Assembly (NCBI GenBank): GCA_937988735.1
Contig: CALKHQ010000118.1
Location: forward strand, 1-5,334
Reading direction: 5' to 3'
Length of the DNA stretch: 5,334 bases
Source: an uncultured Alphaproteobacteria bacterium
Lineage (GTDB): Bacteria; Pseudomonadota; Alphaproteobacteria; CALKHQ01
Positions 1-4,874 of this stretch are shown here, piece after piece. Made by a program: the position numbers and the translations under genes. Position 1 is the stretch's first letter. Each line of letters opens with the position of its first letter. Below the pieces are notes generated by a model. It had not been told where the DNA came from, searched no databases, and was given only the letters and a program-made list of their open reading frames with translations.

Positions 1-16
1 CCCCGGCCGCCGCGTC

Positions 17-1042
17 TCATTGCGGGGTGGGCGCGTCCTCGCGGATCAGCCGCTCATGCTTGAGCTCGGCCCACAGGTCCGCCGGGATCGGCCAGCGCAT
101 GTGCTCCAGGTTGGTGGTGATGTGGGCCGGCGAGAACGCCCCCGGAATGACGGAGGCGACGAGGGGGTGCCCGAGCGGGAACTGGAGGGCGGCGGCGGGC
201 AGCGGCACGCCATGCGCCGCGCAGATCGCCTCGATCCGCCGCACCTTCTCCAGCGCCGCCCCGTCGGCGTCGGCGTAGTTGTACTTGGCGCCGGAGACCG
301 CGCCGGTAGCGGTGATGCCGGAAGAGAAGACGCCGCCGACAACGATGCCGACGTCGCGCTTCGCGCAGGCGGGCAGCTCCGTCTCCAGCGTGTCCTGCTC
401 CATCAGCGTGTAGCGCAGCGCGAGCAGGAAGAAGTCCACATCGACGATGTCGAGGAAGCGCGGGATGGTGCCGAGCTGGTTGACGCCGGCGCCGATGCCC
501 CTGATCGCGCCGGATGACTTGAGCTCCTCCAGCGCGCGCCAGCCGCTGGTCCGGAGCTGGGCGAGCCAGGCATCGACCGCGGCGTCGGTGCCGTGGTGCC
601 ACCAGTCGAGGTCGTGGATCAGCAGCAGGTCGATGCGGTTGAGCCCCAGCCGCTGCAGGCTGTCCTCGTAGGACCGCATGATGCCGTCGTAGCCGTAGTC
701 CCAGCGGTGCTCGAAGTGGAGGCCGCCGGCCCAGAACCCGGTGTCGAAGCGCTCCGGGTTGCGCGGCGCGCGCAGCACGCGCCCGACCTTGGTCGAGAGG
801 ATAAACTCGCCCCGCGGCTGGCGGTAGAGGAAGCGTCCCAGCCGGTGCTCGCTCTGGCCGCGGCCGTACCAGGGAGCGGTGTCGTAGTAGCGGACGCCTG
901 CGTCCCACGCAGTCTGCAGCGTCGCCTCGGCGTCGGCCTCGCTGACCCGGGTGAACAGCTCGCCCAGCGGCGCACCGCCGAAGCCGAACTGCGGTATCTG
1001 AAGCCCCGTCTTGCCGAGGCGGCGCGTTGCGAACGGGTCCAT
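17..1042 (-). CDS. Aldo/keto reductase, L-fucose / D-threo-aldose 1-dehydrogenase-like
   Basis: 341 residues, a normal length for the family. It is expected to be a cytoplasmic NAD(P)-dependent TIM-barrel enzyme oxidising an aldose at C1 to the lactone, or reducing an aldehyde. The aldo/keto reductase catalytic tetrad is visible as Asp54 and Tyr59 (DTAPWYG), Lys85 (LSTKVGR) and His143 (LLIHDLD). The N-terminal RRLGKTGLQIPQFGFGGAPLG strand and the RSYEDSLQRLGLNRIDLLLIHD segment are typical. The stretch between Lys85 and His143 contains the GFWAGGLHFEHRWDYGYDGI segment, which resembles L-fucose dehydrogenase, D-threo-aldose dehydrogenase and pyridoxal 4-dehydrogenase rather than classic AKR1 enzymes. 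The ATG at 1042 is chosen because a purine-rich GGGGGAGG lies 3-4 bases upstream and homology begins at residue 6; the frame stays open far upstream but that part has no protein character. It is transcribed divergently from the hydroxyacid dehydrogenase. Family assignment is firm; the exact substrate is not. Confidence 0.93.
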   Translation of the reverse strand: MDPFATRRLGKTGLQIPQFGFGGAPLGELFTRVSEADAEATLQTAWDAGVRYYDTAPWYGRGQSEHRLGRFLYRQPRGEFILSTKVGRVLRAPRNPERFDTGFWAGGLHFEHRWDYGYDGIMRSYEDSLQRLGLNRIDLLLIHDLDWWHHGTDAAVDAWLAQLRTSGWRALEELKSSGAIRGIGAGVNQLGTIPRFLDIVDVDFFLLALRYTLMEQDTLETELPACAKRDVGIVVGGVFSSGITATGAVSGAKYNYADADGAALEKVRRIEAICAAHGVPLPAAALQFPLGHPLVASVIPGAFSPAHITTNLEHMRWPIPADLWAELKHERLIREDAPTPQ

Positions 1043-1129
1043 GACCCTCCCCCTGATGCCGGTTTCCGGTGTTGGCTGGTGCGGGCAGCCATGCCATGAA
1101 ACGGGGCCGCAGCCAACCGGGGCAAGACC
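1043..1129. promoter_or_regulatory. Divergent promoter region between the AKR and 2-hydroxyacid dehydrogenase genes
   Basis: These 87 bases separate two divergent start codons, so both promoters and any shared operator should lie here or just inside the genes. The Shine-Dalgarno of the minus-strand gene occupies about 1046-1054 (CTCCCCCT-type on the plus strand). A perfect 8-base inverted repeat, GTTGGCTG at 1071-1078 and CAGCCAAC at 1110-1117, has half-sites 39 bases apart centre to centre. No convincing -35/-10 pair is visible, as is common in high-GC alphaproteobacteria. The plus-strand gene has only a weak purine stretch (GGGGCAAG) before its ATG. Confidence 0.5.
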
Positions 1130-2146
1130 ATGTCGCAGCCATTCCATCTGCTCACGCCCGACGCGCAATATGCCGACGACGGCGTCGTTGAGCGCGAGAC
1201 GGCGGGGCCGGAGTTCCGCTGGACGATTCTGCGCGAACGGTCGCTGGCCGCGCTGGAGGGTGTGGACCTGGAATCGGCCGACGCGCTGGTGGTGTGGCAC
1301 GAGATGCCGGTGACCGAGGCCTTCCTGCGCCGGCTTCGCGCCTGCCGGATCATCGTCCGCGCCGGCGTCGGCTTCGACCACATCGACCTCGAAGCCGCCG
1401 GACGCGCCGGCATTCCCGTGTGCAACACGCCCGACTACGGCACCAGCGAGGTCGCGGATCACGCCATTGCGCTGATGCAGGCGTTCACCCGCGGCATCGT
1501 CAGCTATCACGATGCGCTCCGCCGCGACATCCGCGCCGGCTTCGACTACCGCGCGGCGCCGCTGGTGCGGCGGATCCGCGGGCGGACCTTCGGCGTGGTC
1601 GGGATCGGCCGCATCGGCACCGCAGCCGCACTGCGGGCGCGGGCGGCGGGGATGCGCATCGTCGCCTACGACCCCTATGTCCCGCGCGGTTACGAGATCG
1701 CGCTGGGCGTCGAGCGGGTGGACAGCCTGGAGGCGCTGCTGCGGCAGAGCGACGTGGTGAGCCTGCACTGCCCGCTGACCGCCGAGACGCGCAACATGAT
1801 CAACGCCGAGACGCTGGCGATGATGAAGCCGGATGCGATCCTGGTGAACACGGCGCGCGGCGCGATCATCGACATCCCGGCGCTGCTGCAGGCCCTGCGC
1901 GCCGGGCGGCTCGCCGCGGCCGGCCTCGACGTGATGCCGGAGGAACCTGTTCCGGCGGAAGGCCCGCTCGCCGCGGCCCTTGCGTCAGGCGAATTCGACG
2001 GCCGCCTGCTGCTGACGCCGCACGCCGCCTGGTCCAGCCCCGAAAGCGTCCATGACGCGCGCCGGCTGTCGGTCGAGACCGCGGTGCTCTACCTGAAGCA
2101 CGGGATCCTGCGGAACTGCGTGAACGCCCGCTGGCTGGAGGGCTGA
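1130..2146 (+). CDS. D-isomer-specific 2-hydroxyacid dehydrogenase, CtBP-like
   Basis: 338 residues, typical of the family. It should interconvert a 2-keto acid and a D-2-hydroxy acid with NAD(H) in the cytoplasm. The N-terminal half carries the substrate loop VRAGVGFDHIDLEAAGRAG (residues 76-94). The Rossmann motif is G158-I-G160-R-I-G163, and Asp181 (AYDPY) ends beta-2, which favours NAD over NADP. Catalytic residues are Arg243 (NTARGAIID), Glu272 (MPEEP) and His298 (TPHAAW). The HAAW sequence with Trp301 and the late RNCVN (328-332) match the C-terminal-binding-protein (CtBP) subgroup more than phosphoglycerate or formate dehydrogenases. The ATG at 1130 is chosen because the first beta strand (FHLLTPDAQY) follows at once; the ribosome site is weak. 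The stop lies 12 bases from the stop of the convergent SDR gene. The substrate is unknown. Confidence 0.93.
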   Translation: MSQPFHLLTPDAQYADDGVVERETAGPEFRWTILRERSLAALEGVDLESADALVVWHEMPVTEAFLRRLRACRIIVRAGVGFDHIDLEAAGRAGIPVCNTPDYGTSEVADHAIALMQAFTRGIVSYHDALRRDIRAGFDYRAAPLVRRIRGRTFGVVGIGRIGTAAALRARAAGMRIVAYDPYVPRGYEIALGVERVDSLEALLRQSDVVSLHCPLTAETRNMINAETLAMMKPDAILVNTARGAIIDIPALLQALRAGRLAAAGLDVMPEEPVPAEGPLAAALASGEFDGRLLLTPHAAWSSPESVHDARRLSVETAVLYLKHGILRNCVNARWLEG

Positions 2147-2165
2147 CGCCGGTTCCGGTCAGGCC
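2141..2165. terminator. Possible bidirectional terminator hairpin between convergent genes
   Basis: An imperfect inverted repeat straddles the 12-base gap between convergent genes. CTGAC (2143-2147) pairs with GTCAG (2158-2162), the inner CG pairs with CG across a GTTC loop with a two-base GC bulge, and outer GG (2141-2142) can pair with CC (2164-2165) around one bulged G. Both stop codons lie in the arms (TGA 2144-2146; TCA 2159-2161). There is no T-tract on either side, so intrinsic termination is only a possibility. The symmetry could come partly from the two stop codons themselves. Confidence 0.3.
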
Positions 2166-3151
2166 GCCGGACGCACCGCCCGCTGCGCCGCGATCACCGC
2201 GTCGAACACCGGGTCCAGCGGATCCGGCTCCGGGGCGCCGGCGCCGACGCGCGCCCGGTAGGCGGCGAGCGGGGCGGCAAGGATGACCTCGAGGTCGCGC
2301 GCGCAGGCGAAGCCACCGACCACTGCCTTCACCTTGCTGTTGTCGAACACCGCCGAATTGGCCTTGTCGCCGAGCAGGGGGCCGGTCCAGTCCGGCCGGA
2401 AGCGGATCAGCGTGTCCGACGGCACGTGCACGATCTCGGCCTTCACGCCCAGCACCGCCGCGATCGCCCCGTAGATCTGGTTCCAGCTGTAGGCGTGGTC
2501 GGCGGTGATGTGGAACGCCTCGCCCAGGGCCGCCGGCTGGCCGAACAGCCGGACGAAGGGGACGGCGAAGTCCTCCGCCCGGGTCAGCGTCCACAGGCTG
2601 GTGCCGTCGCCGTGGACCACCACCGGCAGCCCGCGGCGCAGACGCGACGCCACCGCGTCCCGCTCGGACATGCCGGTGGGGAAGTGGGTACGCACCGTGT
2701 GGCTGGGGCGGACGACGGTCCAGGGCAGCCGGTCCTGCCCGGCGAGCACGGCCTCGCAGGCGGCCTTGCGGCGGCTGTACTCCCAGAACGGATTCTCCAG
2801 CGGCGTCGCCTCGGTGATCGGCCAGCGGTCCGCCGGCTTCCGGTACGCTGATGCCGAGGAGATGAAGACATACTGGCCGGTGCGGCCGCCGAACAGCGCG
2901 ATGTCGCGCTCGATCTCGGCCGGCATGTAGGCGATGAACTGGCAGACCAGGTCGAAATGGCGCGCCGCGAGCGCCTTCAGCGCGGCGGGGTCGCCGCAGT
3001 CGCCGACGAGGCATTCCACACCGGCGGGCACGGCCTCGCCCCGCTGGCCGCGGTTGAACACGGTGACGCTGTGGCCGGCGGCGAGGGCCTCGTGCACGCA
3101 GGGCAGCGAGATCAGCCCCGTGCCACCGATGAACAGGACGCCAAGTCCCAT
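2159..3151 (-). CDS. NAD(P)-dependent epimerase/dehydratase-family SDR (atypical)
   Basis: 330 residues, the usual size of an extended or atypical short-chain dehydrogenase/reductase. The N-terminal Rossmann strand gives G9-G-T-G12-L-I-S15, so the third glycine of GxxGxxG is Ser. VFNRG (31-35), with Arg34 after beta-2, is common in NADP-using and CSP41-like atypical members. Asp51 (VGDCGD) and QYVFISSASAY (93-103) follow. The catalytic pair is Tyr125 and Lys129 in YSRRK (YxxxK), so the enzyme is probably active. VVRPSHT (147-152) is the usual substrate-side segment, and HGDGTSLWTLTRAEDFA (180-196) resembles the nucleotide-sugar epimerase C-domain entry. The ATG at 3151 is chosen because GGAGGGAG lies 6 bases upstream and the GGTG motif starts at residue 9. 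No signal peptide or membrane segment is seen. It converges on the hydroxyacid dehydrogenase and diverges from the GGDEF-EAL-like gene. Family is secure; reaction is unknown. Confidence 0.9.
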   Translation of the reverse strand: MGLGVLFIGGTGLISLPCVHEALAAGHSVTVFNRGQRGEAVPAGVECLVGDCGDPAALKALAARHFDLVCQFIAYMPAEIERDIALFGGRTGQYVFISSASAYRKPADRWPITEATPLENPFWEYSRRKAACEAVLAGQDRLPWTVVRPSHTVRTHFPTGMSERDAVASRLRRGLPVVVHGDGTSLWTLTRAEDFAVPFVRLFGQPAALGEAFHITADHAYSWNQIYGAIAAVLGVKAEIVHVPSDTLIRFRPDWTGPLLGDKANSAVFDNSKVKAVVGGFACARDLEVILAAPLAAYRARVGAGAPEPDPLDPVFDAVIAAQRAVRPAA

Positions 3152-3260
3152 CTGCTCCCTCCGTCATGCTGGCGTTGTTGTCGGCCAGCGCCGTAACGGT
3201 GCCATCCTCCGCGACTCCGCGGTAGCACGCCGCGGTTCCGCAGGCGAAGCCTCATCGTCG

Positions 3261-3281
3261 CCGGCCGCAGGCTGCGGCCGG
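3261..3281. repeat. Strong GC hairpin, 9-base stem
   Basis: CCGGCCGCA (3261-3269) and TGCGGCCGG (3273-3281) are perfect reverse complements around a three-base GGC loop. GTC (3257-3259) can extend the stem with GAC (3282-3284) past one bulged G. It could be an attenuator, an orphan terminator stem or simply GC-rich self-complementarity; no T-tract follows. Confidence 0.45.
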
Positions 3282-3308
3282 GACCGCGGCGAGGACGGAA
3301 CACCGTCC

Positions 3309-3324
3309 GCATTCGCTCGAATGC
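3309..3324. promoter_or_regulatory. Operator-like palindrome GCATTCG-ct-CGAATGC
   Basis: Seven-base arms, perfectly inverted around a two-base CT centre. The arms are mixed in composition rather than pure G/C, unlike the other repeats nearby, which makes a chance match somewhat less likely. It lies 125-140 bases upstream of the GGDEF-EAL-like start and about 160 bases upstream of the divergent SDR start, so a bound regulator could act on either gene. The related palindrome TTCGAA follows at 3333-3338. Function is inferred only from symmetry and position. Confidence 0.4.
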
Positions 3325-3393
3325 CCCGCAAATTCGAACAGATTGTGCCGGACAAGGCCAGGCCCGGCCCGGCATCCACCCGCCCGTGCAGGA

Positions 3394-3405
3394 ACGGTTA
3401 ACCGT
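3394..3405. promoter_or_regulatory. Perfect 12-base palindrome ACGGTTAACCGT
   Basis: A fully symmetric dyad 43 bases upstream of the preferred ATG at 3449. It fits a compact operator for a dimeric repressor placed just downstream of a promoter or over its initially transcribed region. If translation instead began at the GTG at 3386, this site would be inside the coding sequence, another reason to prefer the later start. No regulator gene is adjacent to name the binding protein. Confidence 0.4.
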
Positions 3406-3434
3406 GGCTCGCAAAGACTGCGCGCGAGCCGTGG
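3402..3434 (+). promoter_or_regulatory. Leader hairpin reaching into the Shine-Dalgarno of the GGDEF-EAL-like gene
   Basis: GGCTCGC (3406-3412) and GCGAGCC (3424-3430) form a perfect seven-base stem with an 11-base loop. As RNA the stem can continue with two G-U pairs (3405 with 3431, 3404 with 3432) and two C-G pairs (3403 with 3433, 3402 with 3434). The last two pairs use the first two G of the GGAGG at 3433-3437. The structure could therefore tune ribosome access. It shares its left arm and flank (ACCGTGGCTCG) with the hairpin before the next gene. Confidence 0.4.
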
Positions 3435-3437
3435 AGG
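3433..3437 (+). promoter_or_regulatory. Shine-Dalgarno GGAGG deciding the start at 3449
   Basis: GGAGG followed by AAA lies 11 bases before the ATG at 3449. The upstream in-frame GTG codons (3386, 3404) have no comparable purine run at usable distance, so this site favours the shorter 441-residue product. Confidence 0.6.
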
Positions 3438-3448
3438 AAAGACAGGCG

Positions 3449-4774
3449 ATGGCCCCGTTGGAGCGTGCTCCGGTTCGTCTGGCGACGATGAGCGAGGTGC
3501 TGGCCGTGTCCCGGGGAGACTCGGCTGCGCGCACCGTCGGCCTCACGCTCAACCGGATCTACTTCCTGAACCTCAAGGCCGTCCGCCAGAGACTGGGCTA
3601 TACCCGCTGGCTGGCAAAGGGCGCAGTCGTGCACGCGGTCGTCCGCTCCTGCATCCATCGCCACACCCATCACGAGGACGTCTGCGTCCAGGTCGGCGAG
3701 GACCAGTATACGCTGATCTTCGCCAGCGACGACATCGAGACGATCGCCATGCGCTGCAAGCTGATCGTCGAGGCGATCGAGGAAAAGCTGTTCGGGCGGA
3801 AGGACGCGGGCCACGTGACGGTGCGGGATGCGGCGTCCTTCTTTGCCGAGAATGCCGTGCACCGTCCGGTCGACACCGGCATCGCCGAAGCGGTGGTGGA
3901 GGAGCACGCGCTGCTGGATGCAGCGGACGAGCCTGCAGGTGCGCCAGCGCCGGTCGATCCGCTGTTCTCCGAGATCCACCGCCAGGCGCGGCGCAGCGCC
4001 CTGTTCAAGATGCTGGGCGGCGACCAGGTCGACGCGCTGACCTTCGCCTACCAGCCGGTCTGGCATGCCCGCGAGGGGCGGATCGCCGCCTATGTCTGCC
4101 GCCCACGGCGGGGCACCGGGCCGGATGCAACGACGGGCTATGATGTCCTCGGCAGCGCGCGCGACCACGCGGGCATCGCCCGGCTCGACATCTACGGCAT
4201 CGAGGAATGCCTGTTCACGCTGAAGAAGCTGAACGACAGCGGCGCGCGCGCGAACCTGACCGCGCCTGTCCATTTCGAAACGCTGGCCGGGCGCACAACG
4301 CGGATGCAGCTCCAGGACTTCCTGGCGCAGGTGCCGCGGCGCTTCGGCCGCCAGCTCACGCTGCACGTCGAGGCGATGCCGCTCGGCATTCCGGAAAGCC
4401 GCCTGTCCGAGATCACTGCCCGCCTGCGGGGCGCGGTGGGGAACCTGGCAGTGTCGGTCCCGATGTCGGAATTCCCGACTGTGCAGGCGCTGGGCATGCG
4501 CTCCTGGCAGTTCGGCCGGGCGGGGATCGGCATCATTTCGATCGACTTCGAGCGCCAGATCTCCGACGGGATGCTGGAGCGGGCCAGCCGGGTGGCTCAG
4601 GCGCTGGCGCCCCGCGGCCTGCAGCTCGCCGCGATGAATGTGCCGACGGCCGAGGCCGTGCTCGAGCTCTCGCGCCGCAACTTCACCTACCTCGGCGGTC
4701 CCCCGGTCGGCGACCTGCAGCCGGCGCCCGAAGGCCCGCGCGCCTTCGCCCGGCACGAGCTCGACTTCCAGTGA
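3449..4774 (+). CDS. Degenerate GGDEF-EAL-like protein, probably non-catalytic
   Basis: 441 residues from ATG 3449 (a GTG at 3386 would add 21). No signal peptide or membrane helix, so probably cytoplasmic. Residues about 34-118 follow the GGDEF pattern: YFLNLKAVRQRLGY (38-51) aligns with DxDxFKxxNDxxGH, with both metal Asp lost (Tyr38, Leu40), and GEDQY (83-87) stands where GGDEF should be. The I-site Arg is His74 (HHED). After an acidic/Ala-Pro linker (about 140-172), residues 198-425 follow the EAL pattern: FAYQPVWHAREGRIAAY, then VCRPR in place of EALLR; ANLT (268-271) for NLS; SVPMSE (336-341) for DDFGTG; SIDF (364-367) for KID; AMNVPT (395-400) for AEGVET; YLGGPPV near the end. Nearly every cyclase and phosphodiesterase residue is replaced while hydrophobic spacing is kept. 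I infer a receptor or scaffold of the LapD/CsrD/YdiV kind of logic, not homology to those proteins in particular. The alignment was made by eye. Confidence 0.7.
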   Translation: MAPLERAPVRLATMSEVLAVSRGDSAARTVGLTLNRIYFLNLKAVRQRLGYTRWLAKGAVVHAVVRSCIHRHTHHEDVCVQVGEDQYTLIFASDDIETIAMRCKLIVEAIEEKLFGRKDAGHVTVRDAASFFAENAVHRPVDTGIAEAVVEEHALLDAADEPAGAPAPVDPLFSEIHRQARRSALFKMLGGDQVDALTFAYQPVWHAREGRIAAYVCRPRRGTGPDATTGYDVLGSARDHAGIARLDIYGIEECLFTLKKLNDSGARANLTAPVHFETLAGRTTRMQLQDFLAQVPRRFGRQLTLHVEAMPLGIPESRLSEITARLRGAVGNLAVSVPMSEFPTVQALGMRSWQFGRAGIGIISIDFERQISDGMLERASRVAQALAPRGLQLAAMNVPTAEAVLELSRRNFTYLGGPPVGDLQPAPEGPRAFARHELDFQ

Positions 4775-4874
4775 CCGCCCGGACCCGCATCGCCCCGACA
4801 GACCGTGCGACCGTTGCCGGCTTGACGCCCTCTGTGCGGTCCTCCACCGTGGCTCGGCGTTGAACCGAGCGGGC
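4775..4874. other. Intergenic gap before the exported-protein gene
   Basis: 100 bases between co-directional genes. No clear terminator with a T-tract follows the stop at 4774. TTGACG at 4822-4827 resembles a -35 box, but no matching -10 is seen 16-18 bases later. A short direct repeat GACCGT-gc-GACCGT begins near 4801. The only distinct structure is the hairpin at 4852-4870. Whether the downstream gene has its own promoter or is read through from the GGDEF-EAL-like gene is undecided. Confidence 0.35.
4852..4870 (+). promoter_or_regulatory. Hairpin four bases before the exported-protein start
   Basis: GCTCGG (4852-4857) and CCGAGC (4865-4870) form a perfect six-base stem around a seven-base loop. 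The right arm contains the only SD-like purines (GAGCGGG) before the ATG at 4875, so the stem could hide the ribosome site. The 11 bases ACCGTGGCTCG at 4846-4856 also occur at 3401-3411, there too as the left side of a leader hairpin. Confidence 0.35.

Larger units (their letters stand above)
3152..3448. promoter_or_regulatory. Structured intergenic region between divergent SDR and GGDEF-EAL-like genes
   Basis: About 300 bases with no credible gene on either strand; open frames here are low-complexity Arg/Pro/Ala translations. It begins with the Shine-Dalgarno of the minus-strand SDR (GGAGG complement at 3158-3162). It holds a run of inverted repeats: GCTGGC/GCCAGC at 3168-3173 and 3184-3189; CCGCGG at 3217-3222 and 3230-3235; a 9-base stem at 3261-3281; GGACGG/CCGTCC at 3293-3298 and 3303-3308; and others listed separately. 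A slightly AT-richer patch at about 3328-3347 (with TTCGAA at 3333-3338) is the likeliest place for melting, but I cannot define a -10/-35 pair. Confidence 0.5.

Noticed and set aside
54..1142. Other overlapping frames on both strands within genes 1, 3 and 4
   Set aside because: They are low-complexity translations in alternate frames of well-supported enzymes and carry no motifs or ribosome sites.
1086..1148. Near-repeat GCAGCCATGCCATG / GCAGCCATTCCATC on either side of the dehydrogenase start
   Set aside because: Only a short match with two differences, the second copy inside the coding region; it looks like chance in GC-rich DNA rather than a duplication.
1043..1768. Upstream extension of the aldo/keto reductase frame on the minus strand, making a 583-residue product
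   Set aside because: The extra part is antisense to the well-supported hydroxyacid dehydrogenase, has no family character, and the ATG at 1042 has a strong Shine-Dalgarno and starts right before the AKR homology.
3386..3448. GTG start at 3386 for the GGDEF-EAL-like protein, adding 21 residues
   Set aside because: No Shine-Dalgarno precedes it, the added residues are charged and non-conserved in appearance, and it would place the palindrome and hairpin inside coding sequence. It cannot be fully excluded.
4822..4850. Sigma-70-like promoter starting with TTGACG at 4822-4827
   Set aside because: No recognisable -10 element at the proper spacing, so it was not called as a promoter.
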